This document shows positions 16,102 through 24,353 of a stretch of 64,000 nt of DNA, in pieces. The position numbers and the translations under genes are program-made. How positions within the stretch are numbered: the first letter of the stretch is position 1; the number at the start of each line of letters is the position of its first letter. Below the pieces are notes generated by a model that saw nothing but the letters and a program-made list of their open reading frames with translations, ran no database searches and was not told the DNA's origin. Source of the DNA: Mycolicibacterium tokaiense (GTDB lineage: Bacteria > Actinomycetota > Actinomycetes > Mycobacteriales > Mycobacteriaceae); the NCBI RefSeq assembly GCF_010725885.1, contig NZ_AP022600.1, positions 2,356,001 to 2,420,000 of the forward strand. Reading direction: 5' to 3'.

Positions 16102-16939
16102 CGACCGCTCCGAACGGATCCCGGGCAGACCCAGCCAGCCGGTACATGCGGGTTGTCGAGCTGGCGCTCACGTCGGCCTGGAGGTCACCCCGTGCCAGCA
16201 TCAGCTCTCTGACGACGGGCCAGAGCTTCCGCTGAGCGCTCGGTAGAGCCTCGCGCAGCGTGCGGTTGTCGGCGCTGCCGACTTTCCGGAGCTTGAGCAC
16301 GATGCGCTCCTGGACGGATCCGAGCTTGGACCGGTCGCTCTCGGAGAGACCCGATTCGGCGGCGTCGAGAGGGTGAGAAGCACTTCCCCCAGACCCCCTA
16401 CACAACGAGAGATTCCCCCCGTCAAGGAAACCGTCAAGGTAACCGTCATGTAGATCACCCTGGGTGAGCTGAGCACCCTCTCGATTTGAGCTGAGCACCC
16501 CCTCGTTTTGAGCTGAGCACCCTCTCGAATTGCTCTGCGCTGGGTTCGCTTTGGGTGATCCGTGCACATCCCTCTCGTCGCTCTGCGCTGGGAGCGTTCT
16601 GGGTGAGCTGAGCACTTCGGCTTCTGCTGGGATCATTCTGGGTGAGCCGAGCATCCCGACCTCGTAGACGGTAGCGAAGCCGATCCCATGAGATTTGTAT
16701 CCGCGCTTGACTTCTCGGATGAGACCGAGATCTCGGAGTCTCCGGGTGGCACGCTTCGCGGTCGCATCGGACTTGCCCATGGCGGACCCGATCCGCGCGA
16801 CTCGCACCGATCCTTGCCGGTCGGTGGTGTGGCACTTTTCGGCGATGGCCAGCAGCGCGAGCATCTCGCCTGGCGAGAGTCTGTCGAGCAAGCCAGCTTC
16901 GCGGGCGTCGAGGACTTCGCCGATCAGTTGTCCACTCAC
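16091..16939 (-). CDS. Replication-initiator-like winged-helix protein with iterons inside the gene
   Basis: A 282-residue protein. Residues 20-95 form a winged helix (SPGEMLALLAIAEKCHTTDRQG, in part, then GKSDATAKRATRRLRDLGLI). Residues 96-170 are a low-complexity linker of short peptide repeats (GSPR..PAQ three times) encoded by the DNA repeats listed separately. Residues 200-282 form a second helical/winged domain (ERIVLKLRKVGSADNRTLREAL). An N-terminal DNA-binding domain followed by a linker whose own DNA is the iteron array is the plan of lambda O. I infer an origin-binding initiator; a plain regulator is the alternative. Confidence 0.65.
   Translation of the reverse strand: MSGQLIGEVLDAREAGLLDRLSPGEMLALLAIAEKCHTTDRQGSVRVARIGSAMGKSDATAKRATRRLRDLGLIREVKRGYKSHGIGFATVYEVGMLGSPRMIPAEAEVLSSPRTLPAQSDERDVHGSPKANPAQSNSRGCSAQNEGVLSSNREGAQLTQGDLHDGYLDGFLDGGNLSLCRGSGGSASHPLDAAESGLSESDRSKLGSVQERIVLKLRKVGSADNRTLREALPSAQRKLWPVVRELMLARGDLQADVSASSTTRMYRLAGSARDPFGAVDDA
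16419..16655. repeat. Iteron array inside the initiator gene, candidate origin
   Basis: Three 19-base copies of TGAGCTGAGCACCCTCTCG (second copy one base different) start at 16465, 16487 and 16509, an exact 22-nt period. Further copies of the core lie at 16604-16615 (exact), 16643-16655 (TGAGCCGAGCATC) and 16555-16566 (degenerate). Next to them are three tandem 12-mers beginning CCGTCA at 16419, 16431 and 16443, a lower-GC patch that could melt. Because 22 is not a multiple of three, the same DNA word is read in three different frames (RGCSAQ, EGVLSS, EGAQLT), so selection acts on the DNA rather than on the peptide. Confidence 0.75.
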
Positions 16940-16994
16940 CCGCCAGCCTCTCCGGCGATCGACGCGGGCAGCTGTGCGCTATCGGAGTCCACGG

Positions 16995-17159
16995 TCACGC
17001 GGCATCACCAGACGCCTGACGCTCGGGACGAATCCGCACGGGGCGCAACAGCTCGGCGAGCTTGGCGCGGCGGTCCTCGGACAGGGGCGGCGCACCGGCC
17101 AGGATCTCGGCCACATACGCGTCGATCGCGGCCTCGCGGTCCGCTGCGGCGGCGCTCAC
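16995..17159 (-). CDS. Small actinophage-type hypothetical protein
   Basis: A 54-residue protein, SAAAADREAAIDAYVAEILA followed by PPLSEDRRAKLAELLRPVR. This A..P.L....R..L..LLR pattern is common in short proteins beside excisionases of mycobacteriophages. Its GTG start overlaps the stop of the excisionase-like gene (GTGA, 17156-17159). Function unknown. Confidence 0.7.
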   Translation of the reverse strand: MSAAAADREAAIDAYVAEILAGAPPLSEDRRAKLAELLRPVRIRPERQASGDAA

Positions 17160-17353
17160 GATGCCGCCTCTCCAAAGATCAGGGCGAGGACATCCTCCCG
17201 CCGGATTCGCACCAGACCGCCGATCTTGCGGCTGGCCAGCGAGCCGTCTCGGAGGCGCTTATCTAGCGTGGCCGTGGAGATGCGCAGCAGCGCTGCGGCT
17301 TCCACGCGGGTGAGGAGTGGCGGCAGCGCATCACGATCGTGTTCGTCGGACAC
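17156..17353 (-). CDS. Excisionase-like helix-turn-helix protein (candidate recombination directionality factor)
   Basis: A 65-residue protein of the excisionase/MerR winged-helix family: LLTRVEAAALLRISTATLDKR, a loop, then SRKIGGLVRIRREDVLALI. In phiRv1 a small protein of this class (Rv1584c), two genes from the integrase, turns the integrase toward excision. The position here is the same. GTG 17353 has GGAAGG about 11 nt upstream. It opens the long minus-strand operon that runs through the initiator to the capsid region. Confidence 0.8.
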   Translation of the reverse strand: MSDEHDRDALPPLLTRVEAAALLRISTATLDKRLRDGSLASRKIGGLVRIRREDVLALIFGEAAS

Positions 17354-17631
17354 AGGGGGCGGACCTTCCGAGGTGACGGAACCCGAGGCAGGCGGAATCG
17401 GTCATCGGGACCGGTTCCGCTGCTGATCGGCCTTCACCCCGACACCGCGCCCGGTCGGATGAATCCGCAGATCACCGGGCGATGGAGTCAGGCTGGCGTG
17501 TGTCGGTGGGCTGTGTGGATCGCCCGAGAATGACGCGCAGCTGGTTTCCTAGTTCGTGCGGAAGAATCTAAGCCGCTCTCACTCCATGCGCAACTATCGA
17601 AATCTGTTGTGCGCGTTCAAGTCCACTTGAA
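17354..17631. promoter_or_regulatory. Gap between integrase and excisionase-like gene
   Basis: These 278 bases should hold the promoter of the leftward operon. Directly after the integrase stop is the perfect hairpin TTCAAG-TCCA-CTTGAA at 17616-17631, either a short terminator or an operator. The stretch 17540-17631 is the lowest-GC part of the element. No sigma-A promoter with both boxes is clear to me. Confidence 0.45.
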
Positions 17632-19092
17632 TCAGGCGAGCATCGCGACCTGGATCCGCTCCGGTTTGAATGAGTGTCCACCCTTACCAACTGGGGCGAT
17701 GACGATCGTCATCAGCAGATCGATCACCGCGCGCAGGCGATCCGGGGAGAGCTTGCCGACCGCCTCGTGGGCTGCTTTGGTGCCCAGCTCCAGGCCGTCG
17801 AGCACCCGTTTGCGCTCCTCGCTCTGCTCGCGGGAATCGAGGACAGCGAGTTTGGCGGTGATCCGTTCGGTGGCGCGCTGGGCCTGCTGGCCGGTGAGCA
17901 TCCCGTCTGCGCGCTCGTCGGCGATCTCATCGAGCCGGGTGTTCAGCGTCAAGCGCTCGGCGCGCATCTGGGCAGCCTCGGCTGGATCGTGCAGCTCCGA
18001 GCGCAGAAGATTGATCGCGTCCGCTTTGGCGAGGCGACCACCGACCAGCTTGATCACAATTGGCTCGACGAACTCAGCGCGGATGGAGCAGCCGCGGCAG
18101 GTTTTACAGCTGTAGGCCAGCGTGTAATCGCGCTGCCCGCTCTCGGCGGCGGTCTTCGTCGCGAACTGCCAGTTCCCAGACAGGGTATTGCCGCATTTGC
18201 CGCACTTGAGAATCCCGGTGAGCAGGTGCGCGCGGACCGATTTGCGGCCCGGAGCGCGCCCAGGAGCGTTCAGCACGGCTTGCACCGAGCGCCATGTCGC
18301 CTCGGGCACCAACGCTGGCCAGTTGGCTTTCCCGACGATCTCCTGCTCCCCGTCGAGCGGGCAAGGTCGGTGCCCCAGAGTGGCGCAGTTGTGCTTGTGG
18401 GAGCGCAGGCCCGCATTTCGAGCCTTCCGCAGGAATAGCGAGACGGTCGTGGCGGTCCACGGACGCCCGGTGAGCCCGAATGCTCCAGCCCCGTTAAAGG
18501 TTCGCGCCACCTCTCCGAGGCTGGCACCGGCCAGGATCGCTGTGTAGGCCTGCTCCACCAGGGGCGCGGTAACCGGATCCGGCTCGCGGGTGTCACCCGC
18601 ATATCCGAACGCCCGACGCCACTGGGGCTCCCCGCGCTCGGCTTTCTGCCGCGCCGCGCGCAGCTGCCGCGCCCGCTTCCGCTCGATCTCCTTGCGAGCC
18701 ACAGCGCCCATGATGCGAGCTGTGAACCGCCCGTCATCGGTCGAGAGGTCCACATCACCGGTCACCGTCGCTAACGCCACGCGATGCACGTTGGCCAGAT
18801 CAACGAAGGTCTCCAACTCGATCGGCTGGCGATGCAACCGGTCCAGGTGCCAGCACACCACCGCCCCGATCCGGCCCTGTCGGATGTCGTTCAGCATCCG
18901 CTCGTAGGCGGGCCGCTTGCGCCCGGAGGATGCGCTCACGTCGTTGTCGACGTACTCCACGGGCAGCCACCCGCGATCCTCACAGAGGCGAATGCAGTCC
19001 TCCCGCTGGCGGGTAACGCCGAGCTGCTGGCCGGACGGATCGCTGGACATGCGCAGGTAGACCGCTGCGCGGGTCGTGCTGGGGGTGTTCAT
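17632..19092 (-). CDS. Large serine integrase, phiRv1 type
   Basis: A 486-residue serine recombinase. The N-terminal catalytic domain (1-150) has VYLRMSSDPSGQQLGVTRQR with the nucleophile Ser at about 16 and the DRLHRQPIELE helix with the catalytic arginines. The recombinase domain (about 155-260) contains FGYAGD and TGRPWTATTVSLFLRKARNAGL. A zinc ribbon follows (CGKCGN...CKTCRGC), then a coiled coil (350-430) and the ending KPERIQVAML. From memory, the match to the phiRv1 integrase Rv1586c is close over the whole length. The gene starts 23 nt from attR, as in phiRv1, and phiRv1 also uses a 13E12 repeat as attB. Confidence 0.95.
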   Translation of the reverse strand: MNTPSTTRAAVYLRMSSDPSGQQLGVTRQREDCIRLCEDRGWLPVEYVDNDVSASSGRKRPAYERMLNDIRQGRIGAVVCWHLDRLHRQPIELETFVDLANVHRVALATVTGDVDLSTDDGRFTARIMGAVARKEIERKRARQLRAARQKAERGEPQWRRAFGYAGDTREPDPVTAPLVEQAYTAILAGASLGEVARTFNGAGAFGLTGRPWTATTVSLFLRKARNAGLRSHKHNCATLGHRPCPLDGEQEIVGKANWPALVPEATWRSVQAVLNAPGRAPGRKSVRAHLLTGILKCGKCGNTLSGNWQFATKTAAESGQRDYTLAYSCKTCRGCSIRAEFVEPIVIKLVGGRLAKADAINLLRSELHDPAEAAQMRAERLTLNTRLDEIADERADGMLTGQQAQRATERITAKLAVLDSREQSEERKRVLDGLELGTKAAHEAVGKLSPDRLRAVIDLLMTIVIAPVGKGGHSFKPERIQVAMLA

Positions 19093-19115
19093 TCCTTAAA
19101 TGTATTCGAGCAAGT

Positions 19116-19120
19116 CGGTG
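19116..19120. repeat. attR core
   Basis: CGGTG is shared with 9805-9809. Element sequence lies to the left and the N-terminal half of the 13E12-type gene to the right. Replacing everything between the two cores by one copy restores an intact frame. Confidence 0.75.
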
Positions 19121-20302
19121 GTGGGTGCGGCATTTGGGGTCCAGGTTGAACCCGGCGGTCCAGCCACCGCGCAGCGGATGCTGGTGATCGAACGGGATGC
19201 TGTGATCGATATCCGCGGCCCAGGCGGGCTGGTTGCAGAACGGGAACGAACACGTCAACCCCCGCACGCGGACCCAGCGGTCCATCGCCGCCGACCAGCT
19301 GTGGCGCAGCAGCACCGAGGTGCCGTCGCGGGTTTCGGTCGCCGCGGTGGGGTCGGTGTCGGGGTTGCGCACATCCCGGCATACGGTGCCCGGCTGGTCG
19401 ACGAGTTCTCGGACTTGGTCGGCGTCGATGACGCCGTAGCCCTGCAGGAAGCCAGGTTCGTCGCTGTCGCCGGTGACGGTGGCCGCCGGGGCGATCACAT
19501 TGATGACGTACTGCGCCGCCGCGCCCGCAGTCGCGTCCGTGGTGGGTTTCGGTGCCGGGCAGTCCTCCAGCCCGCACGCACACGCCAACACAAAGCTGCC
19601 GTCGGCGATGGCCTCCGCCGCATCCACCCGCCGCTGCACCAACGTTCGCGGATCCTGGGCGCACACCGCCTTGGCCATCTGATCCAGCCGGGCATCCACT
19701 TTCGCGATCACCGGAGCGCCGGCATACAGGCGGATCTCACCCATCCCGTTGGGTAGTGCCTTGGCCGACACCCGCCGCTCGGTGTCGGCGGCGACGCGGC
19801 GTTCTTTGGCACCGTCGGGATCGACGTGCAGGATCGCCCGATCGATCGCGCCCTGCAGGCGGGTGCGCGACCAGCAGTCCCAGGTCGCGATCCTCGCCGC
19901 CAAATTCCGGTCCACGTCCCGGATCGCGGTGTCGCTGACATGGGCCGTGCGATTGATGATGACTTTCGTCGACTCCCAGTCCAACCGTCCCGACGCCAGC
20001 AGGCCGTAGATCTGCGGCAGCCGCTCCTCCAACGCATCGGCGTAGCCGACGATTGTCATCGCCACCGCCGGCGGTACCCCCAATGCCGGCCCGATTTCGG
20101 CGGCGGTGCGCACGAACCCGGAGATCAACCCGAAACCCGGATCGCCGTCAGGTAGCAGGGCTTGTTGGTCGTAGCCTTCGTTCATCCGCTGGGCCAGCAG
20201 CGCGGCGATGGCGGCCATCCGATGCGCCCACACCGCGGACTCATCGAGGCGGGAAGATTCCACCTCGGTGAGCAGCGCTCCGGGATCACATCCTTCGAAC
20301 AT
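19116..20302 (-). pseudogene. N-terminal half of a REP13E12-type DUF222/HNH gene, cut off by element insertion
   Basis: From ATG 20302 the protein shows the DUF222 domain (about residues 10-300, including MNEGYDQQALLPDGDPGF in part) and the HNH zinc core CSFPFCNQPAWAADIDHSIPF followed by NLDPKCRTHHR, where homology stops at attR. The frame continues into the element for about 45 foreign residues (stop near 18980). The missing C terminus is at 9339-9804. A truncated product keeping most of the HNH motif could still be made. Members of this family are repeated in mycobacterial genomes and their function is unsettled. Confidence 0.88.
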
Positions 20303-20398
20303 ACGTGCGATTCTACCGGCTCTGCGACGCCTCTGCCAGCGAAAATGTCCAAATTACGCGGGTTGTGGATGAAGTCAGGACTGTGCACAACCAGGAGC

Positions 20399-21229
20399 TC
20401 AGTCGGCTACAGTTCGTCGCGCCACCCACCCGGCGAGCAGCTCGTTGAAGAGGTCGGGTTCCTCCCACATCGGGCAGTGACCGCTGTGGTCGAAGACATG
20501 CAGTTCGGCGTCGGCCAGGGCCTCGCTCAGCCAATCCGCCGAGGCGACCTTCACCACCTTCTCGTCGACGCCCCAGATCAACAGATGGGGCACATCGAGG
20601 CCCGTCAAGAAGCCGCGGTAGTCCCGCAGGGTCTGATCGGCCAAGATCACGGTCCCTGGGTTGGGCTCGATCTTGGTGATCTCGGCGAGCAGCAGTGCCG
20701 CATCCGCATCGGCGAGCGGGTCTTTGAACATCTCGGCCAGGAACTCTGAGAAGAAACCGGAGAAGTCGGACTGCATGGCGTCGACGAAGCTGCCGAGTTG
20801 ATCGGGGTCGGCGATGCCGTGTGGCCAGTCGGGCCGGGTCAGGTCCGCGGGACCCTGTGATACCACCGCCAGCCGGGCGAGTCGGTCGGTGCCGAACTGG
20901 CTCAGGTGGTCCCACCAGACGAAGGAGCCCATGGACCACCCGACACCCGTGACATCGTGGAGGTCGAGGGCAACCATGAGCTCGTGGAGGTCGCGGGCGT
21001 ACCGGGCGACGGTGTTCCCGGAGGAGGACGTCGGCGAATCCCCGTGCGAGCGTAGGTCGACGGCGATGACCCGATGATCGACGGCCAGGGCGTCGATGTT
21101 GCGCGCGAAGAACGCGCTCGTCATGCACACGCCGTGCACCAGGAGCACCACAGGCCCACTGCCCCGGTCCAGGTAGGTCAGCACCGCACCGTCGGACAAC
21201 CGGAGTTCACGCTTGTCTGCCTCGATCAC
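20399..21229 (-). CDS. Alpha/beta-hydrolase
   Basis: A 276-residue alpha/beta-hydrolase with the oxyanion segment [13 protein letters not shown], the nucleophile elbow GWSMGS, the acid in WGVDEKV and the catalytic His in [10 protein letters not shown] chose GTG 21229 (AGGTGAGG just upstream) over the longer frame to 21286, which would overlap the divergent helicase gene. The substrate is unknown; the fold is shared by haloperoxidase-like and ester hydrolases. It was probably the upstream neighbour of the intact 13E12-type gene. Confidence 0.85.
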   Translation of the reverse strand: MIEADKRELRLSDGAVLTYLDRGSGPVVLLVHGVCMTSAFFARNIDALAVDHRVIAVDLRSHGDSPTSSSGNTVARYARDLHELMVALDLHDVTGVGWSMGSFVWWDHLSQFGTDRLARLAVVSQGPADLTRPDWPHGIADPDQLGSFVDAMQSDFSGFFSEFLAEMFKDPLADADAALLLAEITKIEPNPGTVILADQTLRDYRGFLTGLDVPHLLIWGVDEKVVKVASADWLSEALADAELHVFDHSGHCPMWEEPDLFNELLAGWVARRTVAD

Positions 21230-21279
21230 ACCCTCACCTAACACCCTCGTTGTCACCCCCGCAGGGCATGCTGGGAACC

Positions 21280-23358
21280 ATGGCAACCCGAGCTGACGCG
21301 CAGTCCCTGCTGGAACAACTGGCAGGCCCGGGCGCCACCCTGCGCGACGACCAGTGGACGGCCATCGAAGCGCTGGTGGTGCACCACAAACAGGCCTTGG
21401 TGGTCCAGCGCACCGGATGGGGAAAGTCGGCCGTGTACTTCATCGCAGCCAAGCTGCTGCGCGCCGCGGGTCGCGGCGCCACGGTCATCGTCTCGCCGCT
21501 GTTGGCGCTGATGCGCAACCAGGTCGCGGCGGCAGAGCGCGCGGGTGTACGGGCAGCCACCATCAACTCCAGCAATGTCGCAGACTGGGATGACGTGCAC
21601 CAGCAGGTCAAGGGGGGCGACCTGGATGTGCTGCTGGTCAGCCCAGAGCGGTTGAACAATCCCGATTTCCGGGACACGGTGCTGCCTGCCCTGGCCGCCG
21701 ACGCGGGTCTGGTGGTCATCGACGAGGCGCACTGTGTGTCGGATTGGGGGCATGACTTCAGACCCGACTACCGCCGGATCAGGACGCTGATCGCCGAGCT
21801 GGGGTCCGACATCCCGGTGCTGGCCACCACGGCCACCGCCAACAACCGCGTGGTCACCGACATCGCCGATCAGCTGGGCGTGGGCGGCCGGGAGACGCTG
21901 GTGTTGCGCGGAGGGCTGGATCGGCAATCGCTGCGGTTGTCGGTCGTCAACGCCGGCGGTGGAGCGCAACGGGCGGCATGGATTGCCGCGCAACTGCATT
22001 CACTGCCGGGCTCTGGCATCATCTACACCCTCACCGTCGCCCAGGCGCACGATGTCGCGACCCTGCTGCGCGAAGGCGGACACCAGGTGGCGTCCTACAC
22101 CGGTGCCACCGAGGCTGCCGAGCGCGAGCAACTCGAGGCCGACCTGCTGGCCAACCGCGTCAAGGCGCTGGTCGCCACGTCGGCGCTGGGCATGGGGTTC
22201 GACAAGCCGGACCTGGGGTTCGTGGTGCATCTCGGGGCGCCGTCCTCGCCGATTGCCTACTACCAGCAGGTCGGCCGTGCGGGCCGTTCCACCGACAGCG
22301 CCGAGGTGATCCTGTTGCCGGGTCGCGAAGACCAGGACGTGTGGCGCTACTTCGCGTCGGTGGCGTTTCCGTCTGAGGCCATGGTGCGCAACGTCATCGA
22401 TGCGCTGGATCCCGAGCGTCCGCAGTCGACGCCGGCGCTGGAGCCGCTGGTGGACCTCGGGCGCACCCGACTGGAGATGGTACTCAAGGTGCTCGACGTC
22501 GACGGGGCCGTGCGGCGGGTCAAGGGCGGCTGGATCAGCACCGGTGAACCGTGGAGTTACGACGAGCAGCGCTATCGCAACCTCGACGAGGCCCGGCGTC
22601 GGGAGCAGCAGGCGATGCTCGACTACCAGAGCACCGCGGACTGCCGAATGTCCTTTCTGCGTGGACAACTCGACGACCCTGAGCTCACTCCCGGCGAACG
22701 GTGCGGCCGCTGTGACAACTGCGCCGGAGCCACCTACACCACCCAGGTGGACGACGCCGCGGTCGAGGACACCCGGGCGCGCCTGCTGCGGCCCGGGGTG
22801 GAAGTCGCGCCGCGCAAGCAATGGCCCACCGGGTTGGCCAAGATCGGCGTGTCCTTGTCGGGGAAGATCAGCGACGGTCCTGAACCCGGCCGCACCATCG
22901 GTCGCCTGACCGACCTCGGCTGGGGTGAGCGGTTGCGCCGCTGCCTCGAGGGCGCGGATGCGCCGGCGCCCGAGGCGATCGTGCGCGCGGCGGTGGATGT
23001 GCTGGCCGCCTGGCAGTGGGACCGCAGGCCGGTCGCCGTGATGGGCCTGGACTCCGACCGCCACCCACTGCTGATTTCGTCGGTGGTGGACCGGCTGGCG
23101 GAACTCGGCAGGCTCGCCAATCTGGGCATCCTGCGTTACGCCCCGACCCGACGACCGGTGACCGCTGCGAACTCGGCGTACCGTGTTGCTGCGCTGCGGG
23201 ATTCGTGGGAGATACCGGATCTGGGGCAGCTCGACGGTCCGGTGCTGTTGGTGGACGACCTCATCGACAGTGGCTGGACCATGACCATGGGCGCAGTGGC
23301 CCTCAGGCAGGCGGGCGCTCCGGCGGTGCTGCCGTTTGCGCTCGCCGGCGTCAGCTGA
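21280..23358 (+). CDS. RecQ-type DNA helicase fused to a phosphoribosyltransferase-like domain
   Basis: A 692-residue protein. The helicase core has Walker [12 protein letters not shown], the DEAH box [16 protein letters not shown] and motif [12 protein letters not shown] RecQ zinc-binding region follows ([10 protein letters not shown]...CGRCDNC). The last 200 residues end in a type I phosphoribosyltransferase signature, [19 protein letters not shown]. The fusion suggests a nucleotide or ribose-phosphate signal that controls or follows the helicase, but this is inference. ATG 21280 (MATRADAQ) is favoured over TTG 21250. The 3' end overlaps the IclR gene by 8 nt. Confidence 0.9.
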   Translation: MATRADAQSLLEQLAGPGATLRDDQWTAIEALVVHHKQALVVQRTGWGKSAVYFIAAKLLRAAGRGATVIVSPLLALMRNQVAAAERAGVRAATINSSNVADWDDVHQQVKGGDLDVLLVSPERLNNPDFRDTVLPALAADAGLVVIDEAHCVSDWGHDFRPDYRRIRTLIAELGSDIPVLATTATANNRVVTDIADQLGVGGRETLVLRGGLDRQSLRLSVVNAGGGAQRAAWIAAQLHSLPGSGIIYTLTVAQAHDVATLLREGGHQVASYTGATEAAEREQLEADLLANRVKALVATSALGMGFDKPDLGFVVHLGAPSSPIAYYQQVGRAGRSTDSAEVILLPGREDQDVWRYFASVAFPSEAMVRNVIDALDPERPQSTPALEPLVDLGRTRLEMVLKVLDVDGAVRRVKGGWISTGEPWSYDEQRYRNLDEARRREQQAMLDYQSTADCRMSFLRGQLDDPELTPGERCGRCDNCAGATYTTQVDDAAVEDTRARLLRPGVEVAPRKQWPTGLAKIGVSLSGKISDGPEPGRTIGRLTDLGWGERLRRCLEGADAPAPEAIVRAAVDVLAAWQWDRRPVAVMGLDSDRHPLLISSVVDRLAELGRLANLGILRYAPTRRPVTAANSAYRVAALRDSWEIPDLGQLDGPVLLVDDLIDSGWTMTMGAVALRQAGAPAVLPFALAGVS

Positions 23359-24253
23359 CCGGAGCCCGCCCGCCCAGTTGTGCGCTCAAGGCTGCTGCGG
23401 TGGTCATCAGCCCCTTGGCGTGACGGGTGATATCGGTGTCGGTGAGCGACCGGCCGATCTGCAGCGAGACCACCATCGCCTGTCTGCCGTGATGGTCGAA
23501 CACGGGGGCCGAGATCACGCCGACGTCGTGTCGCCGCCCGCGGGTGCTGTCCTCCTCCGGCAGGTACACCCGCTCGCCGATGTCGGAGATCATCTCGCCC
23601 AGCAGGGCCCGAAGCTCATCGGGCAGGGTCGACGACATCCCGGCCATCAGGGCGTAGAGCCGCCGACCCGCGGGGGTGAGCAACTCGACCAGATGGCCCG
23701 ACGCGCGACACTGTGCGACCACCTTGTCCAGGCGCGCACCGTCGGTGCGCAGCGGAATGGTGGGCGGGCGCGCCAGCCAGGCCTGTAGCGCTGCGGGGTC
23801 CCACAGCACGAACATCAATCCCACCGGCGGCGCGAAGGGATAACTTTGACCCACCTGCACGCCGGGGCGGACTCCCGGTGGCGCCACCATCTCCAGCAGT
23901 GTGATCCGGTCATCCACCACGGCAGACAGTGCCGCCGTGGTGTCATACTGATGCGACAGAGCCCGAAGTGCCTCACGCGCAGCCGGGTTGACGCGAAGCG
24001 ACTCCTGGGCGCTGTGTCCCAGGGAGATGAGCATCGGACCCAGGCGGTAGGTCTTGTCCTGCGCGTCGCGCACGAGGTAACCCGCGTTGGTGAGGGTGGC
24101 CACGATGCCCAGGCAGGTGGGCTTGCTCAGGCCCGTGTGGCGGCTGAGTTCGGACAGGCCGTAGCGGCGTTGGGGATGGGCGGCCAGTAAGTCGAGCACC
24201 GTGACCACCCGTTGGGTGGGCGGAGACGACCGGCCGGACTCGGAAGCCGTCAC
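23351..24253 (-). CDS. IclR-family transcriptional regulator
   Basis: A 300-residue IclR protein. The N-terminal winged helix ([22 protein letters not shown] and [16 protein letters not shown], residues 15-60) is followed by the effector-binding domain with [10 protein letters not shown] and [15 protein letters not shown] 24253 follows a perfect AGGAGG eight bases upstream; the longer frame to 24484 overlaps the divergent gene. A KstR box lies 28 nt upstream, so KstR probably controls both this regulator and the Rv3531c-like gene. It may sense a steroid or acyl-CoA intermediate (inference). Confidence 0.9.
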   Translation of the reverse strand: MTASESGRSSPPTQRVVTVLDLLAAHPQRRYGLSELSRHTGLSKPTCLGIVATLTNAGYLVRDAQDKTYRLGPMLISLGHSAQESLRVNPAAREALRALSHQYDTTAALSAVVDDRITLLEMVAPPGVRPGVQVGQSYPFAPPVGLMFVLWDPAALQAWLARPPTIPLRTDGARLDKVVAQCRASGHLVELLTPAGRRLYALMAGMSSTLPDELRALLGEMISDIGERVYLPEEDSTRGRRHDVGVISAPVFDHHGRQAMVVSLQIGRSLTDTDITRHAKGLMTTAAALSAQLGGRAPVS

Positions 24254-24280
24254 GGCGCACCTCCTGACGTTGACTCGAAT

Positions 24281-24294
24281 TGGAACACGTTCTA
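24281..24294. promoter_or_regulatory. KstR operator between iclR and the Rv3531c-like gene
   Basis: TGGAACACGTTCTA is an exact fit to TnnAACnnGTTnnA. It lies 28 nt from the iclR start and 60 nt from the start at 24354, in the divergent intergenic region. Confidence 0.9.
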
Positions 24295-24353
24295 GTGTGC
24301 AGTCGGAAACTCTACCAGCGCGGTCCAATATTGGACCGGGAGGATGTGGCCGA

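Larger units (their letters stand above)
9805..19120. mobile_element. phiRv1-like integrative element or phage satellite
   Basis: About 9.3 kb lies between two CGGTG copies inside a 13E12-type gene. Contents from left to right are a PIN-domain gene, a repeat-rich non-coding stretch, a 98-aa gene, then a minus-strand block of two small genes, capsid, five short genes, a replication initiator with internal iterons, a 54-aa protein, an excisionase-like protein and a large serine integrase at the right edge. The M. tuberculosis element phiRv1 has the same size, the same target (REP13E12), the same type of integrase at the same end and a capsid gene. I see no portal, terminase, protease, tail or lysis gene, so it is probably a helper-dependent satellite. 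Confidence 0.9.

Noticed and set aside
16419..16655. CRISPR array
   Set aside because: Repeats are 22-nt period with 3-nt spacers and lie within a coding frame; no cas genes are present.
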